NCBI RefSeq assembly: GCF_000485595.1
Contig: NW_014577135.1
Coordinates: 620,418 to 643,553, forward strand
Length of the DNA stretch: 23,136 bases
From: Priapulus caudatus
Lineage: Eukaryota > Priapulida > Priapulimorpha > Priapulimorphida > Priapulidae
Reading direction: 5' to 3'
The notes beneath the pieces are model-generated. The model did no database searches. It was given only the letters and a program-made list of their open reading frames with translations, and was not told the origin of the DNA. Made by a program: the position numbers and the translations under genes. Shown in pieces: positions 10,501 to 18,945 of the stretch (positions are counted from its first letter, which is position 1; every line of letters begins with the position of its first letter).

Positions 10501-13500
10501 GAAAAGCCAGGGTGATTTTGATGTAAATGTGGCAGGAAATGAATTATTTGGACCCCCTCATTAGTGCAGATGACCGCTGGTAACGATTAGAATCGCCATG
10601 CTTCAAAGCGGAGACTACACTCAGGACTCGGCTCGCTGTTGTGCACATCTTGACACAAGTGTGCGATACTGCAGTAACTTGTCATCCTCGCTGGCATGCC
10701 GGGGACGGTTTTGCATGCTGGGGTGGATTTTCTACGGGCCCCTCAGGCTTGCTAGTATTAGAAATGTCAGGCCCGAGCCTTAAAATACGGGCATCAGGCC
10801 TGCGGGCCTCTTACAATTTCGACCCATGATATATATATATCTATATATATGGATTATTTTTCCTTGCCTTGTTGTTACAGCAGTTCTAAGCATTTTATAG
10901 TTATTTGAAGTGTTTAGTTCATGAGAAATTGAAAACTTTCATCAATTTAGTAGACTGCATGTGCATTTCACATTTATCAACAATGAATAAATATTAAATA
11001 AGAATAATTTTGAGAATCAGCGCGATTGAGATTTAATTCGTTTTATTTCATAGACATTATTGTTCTTTCATTATCTGAATGAGATTTGTCTGCCTATTAC
11101 AGAGGCTAATGTTGAAACTTGATAATGAGGACCAGCTAAGTGCCTCAGAGGCCAGAGAAGAATTGAGCGCTGTTTCTGACAAGGAAATGACTCGAAGGTA
11201 TGTGACTATAGCTTGCTACAACCTCATGTATCGTATTTCGCTGCTCATAAGATGGTCCAGTGCATTAGAGGCACATCAAATTTAGAAGGGAATCTAAAAA
11301 AAAATGAATAATAGTTCTTCCCTCTACCATGTATATGCTCACATCAGAGAAGGCCACACCCATTTTTATCTGAGTTACTTGTATTTCATAAAGCCTCTCT
11401 ATCAGTATTCATTAGTATATACAGTAGGCTCTTGCTATGGGGGTGTATAATTGACTGTACCACATCTGGAATATCTTGGCTATAATAATGACCTCTACAC
11501 CAACTTTCAGATTATAGGACGCAATGTGGTTTTTGGTGAAATTTTCTAAGACAAAAATCTATGCTATAAGCCATGAAATGCAGTGTAAGTGACACTGCTA
11601 TATAATATTGACACAATGTTAAAAGCTATATATGTGACGTTAACACCTTGCTCAGAAGTATGTGACACTGACACTTTGCTGACACTTTTGTCCATATTGT
11701 TTGGAGTAAGATGGTGATGTGCTACATTTGATGTTACATTTTGGGGGATAACTGTGTGGCGGTGGCACCATGCAAGCACGACGAGCTCCCTCCTGGCAAT
11801 ATAATACACAATGGAGCACAGAAGTGCCTGGTGCTTATAAATGCATTTTATAAATATTTGAATGTAATATTATGTAATATAGAGTAATTATTTTATGATA
11901 TGGGGGGTTTTTAATCACTCACAAATAACAGGCATTTGTTAACATCACTGGAACATCTTATGTGTAGCCATATAGAGGGAGTGGGGGTGTCAGTATCATT
12001 AAAATAATGCCTATATAGGTGGCAGCTGGAGGATTGTTGTGTGATGTTAACATGCAGGATAAAGGTTGTGTATTTGGCAGCACACTCCAGAGAGAGAAAA
12101 ATAAGCTGCAAGAGTTGAATTGAAGTAATCCAGCCACATCTACTAATGCCTATTTCACTGGCATTAACAATTACATTATAGTTACATTAACTCTATACGT
12201 ATAATTTTAAGTATACACCCCAGGCACATGGCACCTATATTTGTCGTGTTGTCTGTCTGTGTAATGTCTTTCAACTGTTGTCGTTGCTTAACCACCATTG
12301 CCGCGCTGGCCATTCTGGAACTTCCTTTGGGGAGGTAAGTGTAATGTGCAGTGTAAATACTTGGCAGAAAGCAGTTTCCGATTGTTGCGCACCGCACCGT
12401 TGGGAACAGAAAACGTTCTCGCACATGTGCCGTATTTTGCTGTATGTGCCAGGTAGGAACCCGCAAGCCGGCGGACAACGCTATATTAAACTAGAAATGG
12501 CAGTTGTCGCCAACTGCATGTATTCCCCACGATCTAGTATGAATGAAATATCTCCGTAAGGAATTTTTTTGCACAAATCCGCTATGTTGATTAGTGTTAA
12601 ACTAAAAGTCGGAGAGATTATCTTCAAGTGCAGAGTAAAGGCCAAAGACAGGTGCGAATGCGCACTTTCTCTCTTATACGTGTAAGTATACCATGTCTGG
12701 TTGCGCTAGGTCAATTAGGGGTCGAGTTATAGAGCGGAAGAGAAATATGACCAATTTCAAGGTCAAGGTCAAATAAAGGTCGCAGTGACCTAGTTTTGGT
12801 ACGCGACACACCTTCTCCCCTAGGTCAATTAGGGCCTAAGTTATAGAGCAGTAAGGAAATATGATCAAGGTCAAGGTTAAATAAAGTTTGCAGTGACCTG
12901 GTTTTGGCACGCAACACACCTTCTCCCCAAGATGTGTAAGTATACCAAGTTTGGTCGCGCTATGTTAATTAGGGGCCGAGTTATAGAGCAGAAGAGAAAT
13001 ATGATCAAGGTCAAGGTCAAATAAAATTTGCAGTGACCTGGTTTTGGTACGCGACACACCTTCTCCCCAAGATGTGTAAGTATACCAAGTTTAGTCGCGC
13101 TAGGTTAATTAGGGGCCAAGTTATAGAGCGGAAGAGAAATATGATCAAGGTCAAAGTCAAATAAAGGTCGCAGTCACTTGGTTTTGGTACGCAACGCACC
13201 TTCTCCCCAAGATGTGTAAGTATACCGAGTTTGGTCGCGCTAGGTCAATTAAGAGTCGAGTTATAGAGCGGAAGGGAAAGTGTCTGCGGCGGCGGTGGCA
13301 GCGGCGAGCGGCGGCTGGACAGACATGAAACCATAGTATCCCCCCCCTGCCGACTTCGTCGTGACGGATATAATAAAACGTGACCATTACTGCATTTGTT
13401 CAGAAAGCTAAGTGCATTTGTATCTGTTTTAGGTATACTTCGCTCGTTGGGACGATAGCGCAGAAGTTTCTTAAGAAACGAGCGCGAGCCACAGACGAGG

Positions 13501-13640
13501 ATACTGGGTCAGATGAAGACAGTGACGGGCTTGCAGACGCTGAGCCAGAGTCACAAGTGGCAACAGTAGAAAAAACTATATCTCAGTCACGCCGGCAAAA
13601 CCTCAAGAAGAAACCGAAATTCATGAAACCAGCAGACTGA
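4480..13640 (+). CDS. MPHOSPH6: MPHOSPH6 / MPP6 homologue, RNA-exosome cofactor (five exons)
   Basis: Joining 4480-4545, 4701-4789, 5250-5340, 11103-11197 and 13433-13640 gives 549 nt, or 182 residues plus TGA, with no internal stop. The human protein is about 160 residues. Landmarks in order: a basic N-terminus running into the KFM motif (22-24); a short helix-like acidic/basic stretch (25-52); the family signature GRISFKGFNP (70-79); SDKEMTRRYTSLVGTI (107-122); a basic KKRAR patch; an acidic Ser-rich tail segment (134-155); and a basic C-terminus ending in KFMKPAD. MPP6 proteins are nuclear/nucleolar factors. They sit on the exosome cap subunit RRP40/EXOSC3 and help the helicase MTR4 dock for rRNA 3'-end processing and RNA decay; I assign that role from family knowledge. 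The C-terminal acidic region is longer than in human. Exon 4 also exists as a broken copy upstream. Confidence 0.93.
4701..4789 (+). CDS. MPHOSPH6: MPHOSPH6 exon 2
   Basis: The acceptor is a T-rich tract ending TTTTCAG at 4700, and the donor is GTATGT at 4790. The exon encodes FMIKTREREEAAEAWKLVDA and nine further residues, then two bases of a split Glu codon (phase 2). The charged stretch aligns with the region between KFM and the FI(I/T)E block of vertebrate MPP6. Intron 2 is 460 bp. Confidence 0.9.
5250..5340 (+). CDS. MPHOSPH6: MPHOSPH6 exon 3 (GFNP signature)
   Basis: The acceptor is TATCTGCAG at 5249. The first base completes the split Glu codon. The exon encodes SKFITEPSYAVVENLRFGRI and then SFKGFNPDVE, the strongest family match in the window. 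In exosome structures this conserved linker is the part associated with the RRP40/EXOSC3 cap subunit (family knowledge). The donor GTGAAA at 5341 is a weak match to consensus but preserves phase 0. The following intron is 5.76 kb as assembled, or about 1.8 kb if the duplication is artificial. Confidence 0.93.
5430..5655. repeat. Dispersed-repeat-like fragment in intron 3
   Basis: The fragment has an internal foldback of GGGGGTTCTGGGGGTCTCCC followed by CCAGCAAAATTTGAAAAATTTG, a composition typical of dispersed repeats in invertebrate introns. It shares its style, in inverse orientation, with 2820-3060. The 95-codon minus-strand frame across it is not a recognised protein. Confidence 0.35.
5656..6175. 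other. Intron 3, single-copy part
   Basis: Unique intronic sequence with a GC-rich patch at about 5690-5790 (CGCGCGGGGAGCGCGAG) and a G run at about 5931. I recognise no gene or element. It is not present in the second copy of the intron, which begins at the gap. Confidence 0.5.
7137..7241 (+). pseudogene. MPHOSPH6: Frame-broken duplicate of MPHOSPH6 exon 4
   Basis: The segment keeps the acceptor ending TTACAG (7136) and the donor GTATGT (7242). It aligns throughout with the intact exon 4 at 11103-11197 but is 105 rather than 95 nt, because of many single-base insertions and a few deletions. Read in the expected phase it stops within about eight codons. Both splice sites are perfect while the interior carries scattered homopolymer-type indels. 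That looks like uncorrected long-read error over a genuine exon rather than a decayed gene, but a real broken duplicate cannot be excluded from sequence alone. Confidence 0.8.
8651..9252. repeat. 140-bp tandem repeat, copy A
   Basis: Units starting TGTAAGTATACC lie at 8651, 8905, 9045 and 9185. The last three are exactly 140 bp apart. The 254-bp first interval is one full unit plus a 114-bp unit that lacks the TGTAAGTATACC segment. Each unit carries ATCAAGGTCAAGGTCA-like text, CAGTGACCTGGTTTTGGTAC, CACACCTTCTCCCC and TTATAGAGCGGAAGAGAAAT. Minus-strand 60-codon frames recur with the same 140-bp step and are repeat artefacts. Confidence 0.92.
9253..9640. repeat. Pyrimidine-rich tract
   Basis: Strongly C/T-rich + strand sequence with no stable period (CTCC, CTTC, CCTAC and TCTCC steps). 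It begins abruptly where copy A stops matching copy B. It contains no convincing coding frame. Confidence 0.6.
9641..10137. other. Intronic AT-rich DNA up to the assembly gap
   Basis: Contains a GATATATATGATATAG stretch at about 9713 and no recognised element. It is present only on the copy-A side. Confidence 0.5.
10138..10147. other. Assembly gap (10 N)
   Basis: Ten consecutive N. The base immediately after them (10148) is the first base that matches copy A at about 6176, which is what a contig end overlapping an already placed sequence would give. Confidence 0.99.
11103..11197 (+). CDS. MPHOSPH6: MPHOSPH6 exon 4 (intact copy)
   Basis: The acceptor ends TATTACAG at 11102, and the donor is GTATGT at 11198. 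Phase 0 in and phase 2 out fit exons 3 and 5. The exon encodes RLMLKLDNEDQLSASEAREE and then LSAVSDKEMTR, plus two bases of a split Arg codon. It corresponds to the KLML…VSDEEMARR part of human MPP6. Its frame survives although the surrounding copy has indels relative to copy A. Confidence 0.92.
12681..13281. repeat. 140-bp tandem repeat, copy B
   Basis: Units start at 12681, 12935, 13075 and 13215. The spacing is the same 254/140/140 as in copy A, including the same short unit. The identical organisation shows that the array was duplicated, or is allelic, as a block rather than expanded twice. Confidence 0.92.
13433..13640 (+). CDS. MPHOSPH6: MPHOSPH6 exon 5 (C-terminus and stop)
   Basis: The acceptor ends TGTTTTAG at 13432. 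The first G completes Arg114, then YTSLVGTIAQKFLKKRARAT follows, then an acidic Asp/Glu/Ser stretch and a Gln/Arg/Lys-rich end closing with KKKPKFMKPAD and TGA at 13638-13640. The RRY…LVGTI…KF block and the FMKPAD end match human RRYETLVGTI…FLKPQD. The acidic segment contains Ser-Asp-Glu-Asp and Ser-Asp-Gly runs of the CK2-site type; phosphorylation is inference. Confidence 0.93.
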
Positions 13641-14160
13641 CGGTGACTAATATTAAATTCATACAGATGAAGAGGTCTGTGGTTCGCAAGGAATATTTAC
13701 TGTTAATGTTATGAAGGTGGAAACAATATCGGCCATTTCCAAGGATGACTATTACCTGCTCTTCTGGCATGTATAAGTACTTGTTGGTATATTGATGTTA
13801 TAGTGGAATCGTCACACCTGTTACTTTTAATGTTTCCTGCAAGTTGTCTTCACCAGAAAAGTTTGTAGTAATAGTGTGTTCTCAAATGGGAAACCCACAG
13901 TTCACATGTCTGAAGGCTTTGATCTTCATATAAGTACGCAATGATCCCTTGGGGTTTTGTCACGGAATATGAATGTCTTCATGGTGGATGACAGAGGACG
14001 TATGAGAATACAGAAGGTTATGATGCGATTGTGAGCAAGAATCAATTATTCTGTTATCACTGATACTCTGGTGAGGGTAACTTATACCTCATGCAGTTTT
14101 TATTTATCCTGTAGGAAATATATTGAGGCTCAGACAATAAAATTTCAAATCTTCTAATAC
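13641..14160 (+). other. Presumed MPHOSPH6 3' UTR
   Basis: About 500 bp of AU-rich sequence between the stop codon and the poly(A) signal, with no other gene recognised. The 3' end is inferred from the signal only. Confidence 0.6.
14136..14141 (+). terminator. Poly(A) signal AATAAA
   Basis: The canonical hexamer lies 496 bp after the MPHOSPH6 stop. It is followed by a T-rich and then TTTATTATTC-containing region suited to a downstream element. It is the best candidate for MPHOSPH6 3'-end formation. Confidence 0.65.
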
Positions 14161-14243
14161 TGCCGCTGCATCGTTTATTATTCATTCGTATAACAATCGA
14201 CGCGATTACTTGATGACAAGCAATCTTTTGTAGTTTCTATATA

Positions 14244-15100
14244 CAGTAAAACTCGCATAAGTCGTCATCGTCTAACTCGTCAATTCGCATAAGTCGTCAT
14301 GGAAGTCAAAGTCCTGATTTCTCTCATAGTGAATCCATTGGAATAGCCCTGCCTAGGTCGTCATTTTTAAGTCGTCATTATATACAAGTCTTCACCCTCA
14401 GACAGGTTTCATGTAATACAAACAACAGTAATTTCCCATCTGTAAGTTGTCATCAGAAATGCCAATGGCGCGCGCGCAGTGTACGGTCTAGGGGATGTGT
14501 GAGCTGGCTGTCGCAGATATGCACTTACTACAGTTTGTTCCAGAGCACGGCCTCGCAGAATTACCGTATTTTTTCAACAAGTGTTTCAAGAAAAATTTGG
14601 CAGACGTGTGTATGTATTGTTTGATTATATCAATATTGCCCTCACTAGATGGCGCCAACGTGCAGAATGTTCACCCTGGAAAGGACGCAGAGTAATGAAT
14701 GCGACGCATTGTCCGTTGTGTTTCTTATAGCTTGCGTTTATTTCACAATAAATCGATGTGAATACATCACAACGTGCACCGCAAATGTCCTGCAATGTCC
14801 GAACGTGTAATCAACAGCGGGTGTTGCAGATAGCCAGCGTGTGACGCGCTTGCCGCTAGTGCGCACAATCAGCGGTGTCGTTTGATGTACGGACTCGATT
14901 GTTTCATGTCTGCTATTATATGTATGTGGCGCGAACTGATGACGTGTGTGGAGCATGCTTATGACTGCGTAGGGTCACGGGTGCCTGGAGGAGCCCTACA
15001 TATAAGTCGACAAATGACGACTTTTCGCGTATGGTGTCATTTTCGTAAGTCGGCACAAATGTGCTGGTCCCAAAAGTGTCGACATATGCAAGTTTTACTG
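14244..15100. mobile_element. Non-autonomous pogo/Tigger-like DNA transposon (857 bp)
   Basis: The left end CAGTAAAACTCGCATAAGTC and the right end read in reverse (CAGTAAAACTTGCATATGTC) form an imperfect terminal inverted repeat of about 20 bp. Both ends are flanked by TA (14242-14243 and 15101-15102), as expected of Tc1/mariner/pogo target duplications. The CAGT start is typical of pogo/Tigger ends. Subterminal copies of AAGTCGTCAT recur at about 14260, 14290 and 14372, with related forms near the right end (AAGTCGAC, ATGACGACTT). The interior has only short frames (for example 14495-14695, 66 codons) with no transposase motif, so it is a MITE-like or deleted copy. Confidence 0.75.
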
Positions 15101-15207
15101 TATTACTAGAATTTGTAGGTTTATAATTCTTGATTACTGAAAACTTATTTATAATTTCCTTTTGTAAAAAATATTCATAGCACTCTGATCTGATAGATTG
15201 ATAGATA

Positions 15208-15632
15208 GGCTGAGAGAGGGACAGGAGAGGCAATGGGAAGGACGGGGGATAAAATTAGAGTTCCGATAAAATATTATTACAGAAATCTAGGCTGAGATAC
15301 CCCCTAACCATATTAAATGCATATTCATAACAAAATATAACTTCTATGGTGATATGTTGCGCATGCGCTAGCAGACTAAGGTAGCCCGATTTAGTACTGA
15401 CTGGTATATGTTAGGGCGCTCTACTAATTATAAACACAGGTGTGCTGATAAAATGTTATTACAGGATTCTAGGCTGAGATACCCCCTAACCATTTTAAAT
15501 GCATATTCATAACAAAATATAACTTCTATGGTGAGATATTGCGCATCGGCGCTAACAGAGTAAGGTAGCCAGATTTAGTACTGACTGGTATATGCAGCGG
15601 GCACCTTACATGCAATATGTCTTCTTCCTATT
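15208..15632 (+). repeat. Truncated copies of the 540-bp repeat (two alpha subunits)
   Basis: The stretch starts in the purine-rich part of the repeat (GAGAGGGACAGGAGAGGCAA). It then has two alpha subunits, each beginning GGCTGAGATACCCCCTAACC, at about 15291 and 15472, 181 bp apart. Compared with the array after 19791, the first alpha is joined directly to AGGGCGCTCTACTAATTATA at about 15411, so the whole beta half is missing. The repeat then breaks at 15632, where the foldback element starts, and resumes at 19791. Confidence 0.85.
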
Positions 15633-16250
15633 ATAGTAGGGGTTCTAAGCTCCCAAAAAGAGGAGTAAAGTGTTCACTTTTTGATAAAAGCACCGAAATT
15701 TGGCACAACATGTACTTTGATAGGTGCTTAAACCGAATTAGAGGTGGACGCCCAACGAAATCGGCCTTTAAAGTGGGCGTGGCATCGAATTTTCAAAATG
15801 CCCGCCATGAACTTTCAAAATAGGGCCTACATTTCTTACGACATATCAACACTTCTAATTACCATTTTTAGTGACTTTTATTTACTCGACTGTGGTTTTT
15901 AGACACGAGAAAATTAAGGTAATATTTAAATAGATAAGGATGGTTTCTCATTTGCATATTTTCTAAAATGGCTGGCCGTGAAATGCCAAAAATACATATG
16001 CTTGGGCGTATTTTCAATTCTAAATAATATTTTTGAGTGATTGTAAGTGCGTAAGTAATGGTTATGGGACATGAGCGAACCGATTAAGCTAACATTTAAT
16101 GTCATTAAATAATTACCGTCATTTGCATATTTTCAAAATGGCCGCCATGAAATGATAAAAATACATATGCTTCTTGGCGTATTTTCAATTCTAAATAATA
16201 TTTTGAGGTAATTGTAATTAAAACTATTAAAATTAACTTTAAAATGAATT
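15633..16250 (+). repeat. Left inverted arm with 170-bp subrepeats
   Basis: The motif TTTTCAAAATGGCCGCCATG or a variant occurs at 15790, 15960 and 16130, exactly 170 bp apart. It is followed each time, with variation, by a stretch such as TTCAATTCTAAATAATATTT. An ATTTGCAT octamer precedes the second and third copies (15950 and 16121). The segment is the inverted counterpart of 19255-19790. The 68-codon frame at 15617-15823 is not a recognised protein. Confidence 0.8.
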
Positions 16251-16520
16251 CTGTTGACGAGAGTGGAGAGAGAGAGAGAGAGACAGACAGACACAGATAT
16301 ATATATAGTATAATATATAATAGAGAGAGAGAGAGTGAATTTCTGTTAGTTAGTGAGAGAGGGAGAGGGAGAGAGTACGGTTCGTTGGCGGGAGTGGGGT
16401 TTTAGTGTTTTGCTGCGAGTGTTTGGTTAATTAACTGGGGGTTCGTTATCTAATTATTCTGGCTCGCTGATTTCAAGAGCGCTCGAGAGTTGAATGATGC
16501 GGAGTTCACGAACGTGTGTA
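16250..16520. other. Interior spacer of the foldback element
   Basis: Short GA runs (about 16268-16280 and 16323-16335), a TATATATAGTATAATATATAATA stretch, and non-repetitive sequence up to the CT tract. No gene is seen. Confidence 0.5.
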
Positions 16521-16526
16521 GCTATT

Positions 16527-16528
16527 GC

Positions 16529-16589
<61 letters not shown>

Positions 16590-17035
16590 CCGCGCATCTC
16601 TCTATCTGTTCTTCCTCTCTCTCGTCTCTCCTCTCTCCTCTCGTCTTCCTCTCTCTCTCTCTCTCCCTTCTCTCTCTCTCTCTCCTCTCTCTCTCTCTGT
16701 CCTCTGTCTTTGCTCTCTCTCTCTCTCTCTCCTCCTCTCTCTCTCCTCGTCCTCTCTCTCTCTCTCCTCTCTCTCTCCTTCCTTCTCTCTCTCTCTCTCT
16801 CCTCCTCTTCCTCTGTCTCTCTCTCTCCTTTCCTCTCTCTCTCTCTCTCTTCTCTCTTCTCTCTCTCTTTCTCTCTCTCTCTCCTCTCTCTATCTCTCTC
16901 TCTCCTCCTCTCTCTCTCTTCCTCTTCTCTCTCTCGATCTCTATCTCTTCGCTGTCTGTCTCTCTCTCTCTCTCTCACTCTCTCTCTCTCTCATCTCTCC
17001 TCCTCTCTCTCCTCTCTGTATCTCCTCGTCCTCCT
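16527..17035. repeat. (CT)n-rich imperfect microsatellite, about 0.5 kb
   Basis: Nearly pure CTCTCT with scattered CC, TCG and TGT interruptions. Long frames on both strands (Ser-Leu on +, Arg-Glu on -) are composition artefacts. It lies inverted relative to the GA tract at 18342-18605, so the two could pair within the element. Confidence 0.95.
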
Positions 17036-17310
17036 CGTGTGTGCGTGGTGTGTGTGGCGCACGCGTGTGGTGTGTGTGGTGTGCGCGCGCACGCGTATGT
17101 GTATGGTGTGTGCGTGTGTGCGCGGTGTGTGCGTGTGTGGTGCGCGCGCGACCGCGTGTGTGTATATGTGTGTGCGACTGTGCGTGGTGTCGTGTGTGTG
17201 CGTGTGCGTGTGTACATGGTGTGTGTTTTTCTCTCTCCTCTCTCTTGTCGTCTCTCGGTCCTTTCCTTCTCTCTCCTCCGTTCCCTCTCTTTCCTCTCTC
17301 TCTCGCTTTA
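17036..17310. repeat. GT/GC-rich microsatellite followed by CT-rich tail
   Basis: GTGTGTGCGCGC and GTGGTGTGTG steps to about 17226, then CTCTCTCC-rich sequence to about 17305. No coding content is credible. Confidence 0.9.
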
Positions 17311-17521
17311 TCAAATAACGACGGAATCAGCACATCGCGATGGGGGTAAGAGCTTCAGTCTGGTATGCATGGACAATCATACACGCAGTGGAGACGCGCA
17401 TATTTAACACGAACTAGACAGAGGTCACTCACAGCTGAGAGTGCATACCTCGCGCCAGAAAGTAAATGTATGTGCATAGTAATATAATATATAATTGTAT
17501 ATATGTTATCACATATATTAA

Positions 17522-17936
17522 AGCCGGGGCACACGACGTATTTTTTTTCGCCCGATCGCGACGATTAAAAATCGCCAGCGAATTTCAGACGCCGCTCACG
17601 AAGAGGCACACGTAGCGAATTTGAGAGCGTACCGTACGCCACTCGACGGAACACACACATCACATGACACGATCACGGACATCAATGATATCAACAACAC
17701 CTCCGATTGGTTTAAAAAAATCGATCGCCGACAATACGCCGGACACCGGCACAGCGAGCGAATGGCTAGCGTAAATAACGCCATAATCGCGGCGTAAATA
17801 ATCGGCGAAAATACTAAACATTGTTTGATACGGGCGTACGAAATCGGCGTCGACGGTGAACGGCACACGGGCGAATTTTCGAGCGATTTAAAATTCGCCG
17901 CGATCGGCGAAAAATACGCTCGTGTGCCCCTACCTA
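17522..17936. mobile_element. PIF/Harbinger-like MITE (415 bp)
   Basis: The ends AGCCGGGGCACACGACG and, read in reverse, TAGGTAGGGGCACACGAGCG form an imperfect inverted repeat. It extends about 45 bp inward through CGTATTTTT, CGCC, GATCGCG and AAATCGC. TAA flanks both sides (17519-17521 and 17937-17939). D2 offers a possible empty site: there CCCTAAGGCGAGCTGCTGCT reads through with a single TAA. A 3-bp TAA/TTA duplication is typical of PIF/Harbinger. No transposase is present, and the 90-codon minus-strand frame is not recognised. Confidence 0.75.
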
Positions 17937-17973
17937 TAAGGGCGAGCTGCTGCTGAACTCGATCGCGCGAACA

Positions 17974-17976
<3 letters not shown>

Positions 17977-18018
<42 letters not shown>

Positions 18019-18040
18019 ACACACAGACACACACACACAC
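17977..18040. repeat. (CA)n microsatellite
   Basis: An almost perfect CA run of about 60 bp with minor interruptions towards its 3' end. Confidence 0.95.
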
Positions 18041-18082
18041 GAACGCCCGAGACCGATTTACATTACCTCCCCTCCACTCCGT

Positions 18083-18341
18083 TACTCCGTTAACTCGTGG
18101 GCAGAGGAACAACCCACTATACGAACTCCTCACTCCCAGAACTCCTCACCCCTCCCCCGGCATTCCCTCCTCCCTCTCCCCCTCTCTCTCTCCTCCTCTC
18201 TCCTCTCGCCCGCCTACATTCCCCGATGTCATATCAGCTCGCCTCCTCTTCCCTGTTCTGTGTCCCTGCTTTCATCCCCGACTCTCCCTTTCACAGACCC
18301 CCGTGATCACCATCTCTCTCTCGGGGCTTCCTCTTTCCATG
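18083..18341. other. Pyrimidine-rich spacer in the foldback element
   Basis: C/T-rich sequence (CTCCTCCC runs) without a recognised gene. A 69-codon + frame is Ser/Pro-biased and has no family resemblance. Confidence 0.5.
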
Positions 18342-18554
18342 AGCGAGAGAGGAGGAGATATAAGAGCAAGAAAACACAAGGGGACGAGAGAGAGAGAGAG
18401 AAGGAGAGATGAGAGAGAGAGAGAGACGAGAGAGTGAGATAGGGGGGAGGAAGAAGAGAGAGAGAAAGAGGAGAGAGAGAGAGAAAGGAGAGAGAGGGAG
18501 AGAGAGAGAGATAGGGGAGGGAGGGAGAGAGAGAGAGAGAGAGAGAAGATAGGG

Positions 18555-18607
<53 letters not shown>

Positions 18608-18650
18608 GAGAAGAGAGAGAGGAGAGATAGGGGGAGGGAAGGGGGGAGGC
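18342..18650. repeat. (GA)n-rich microsatellite
   Basis: GAGAGA with GGGAGG, GATAGGGG and AAG interruptions. It is the reverse-complement type of the CT tract at 16527-17035. Minus-strand Ser-Leu frames across it are artefacts. Confidence 0.95.
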
Positions 18651-18736
18651 AAGACGGGGAGAAAGAGATGAATGTATGACACATGACAGTTAGATAATGT
18701 AAGACTGACACCTAGAATGCCGCGCGCGGCGGCGCG

Positions 18737-18746
18737 TGTGGTGTGT

Positions 18747-18779
<33 letters not shown>

Positions 18780-18862
18780 TGTGTCTGCCTGCGTGTGTGC
18801 GTGCGTGCGTGAGTGCGCGTGCCTGCGTCGTGCGGCGTGCGTGCGCGCTGTGTGTGGTGTTA
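18737..18862. repeat. GT/GC-rich microsatellite
   Basis: A GTGTGTGT run followed by GTGCGTGCGTGC steps. No credible coding content. Confidence 0.95.
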
Positions 18863-18945
18863 TCTAGCAAATCTAGCCGTGTCATGTTGACGGTGGCAGC
18901 AGACAGACAGACAGACAAGACGATGACACACTAACAACATGGCAG

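Larger units (their letters stand above)
10148..13281. repeat. Duplicated intronic block, copy B (downstream of gap)
   Basis: Partner of 6176-9252. It holds the frame-intact exon 4 and a second, nearly identical 140-bp array. Copy B has small extras, such as an ATATATATATATCTATATAT run at about 10830 that is absent from A at about 6870. After GAGCGGAAGGGAAA at about 13278 it continues into a GGCGGCGG-rich stretch and the end of intron 4, unlike copy A. Confidence 0.9.
17412..18082. repeat. Internal direct repeat D1 (interrupted by a MITE)
   Basis: D1 starts AACTAGACAGAGGTCACTC and later has GGCGAGCTGCTGCTGA (about 17941), a CA run and CATTACCTCCC. The same order is found in D2 at 18946-19227. 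D1 is longer because it contains the 415-bp MITE and an expanded CA run. Confidence 0.7.

Noticed and set aside
13380-13432. ATG at 13380 as an independent start of an 86-codon gene
   Set aside because: The residues before Y115 are intron; a good acceptor at 13432 and the match of the joined protein to MPP6 show that this frame is the last exon.
16454-17407. Ser-Leu and Arg-Glu repeat proteins of 107-305 codons
   Set aside because: Translations of CT/GA microsatellites in several frames on both strands; composition artefacts.
18272-18711. Ser-Leu frames of 134-136 codons on the minus strand
   Set aside because: Translations of the GA microsatellite.
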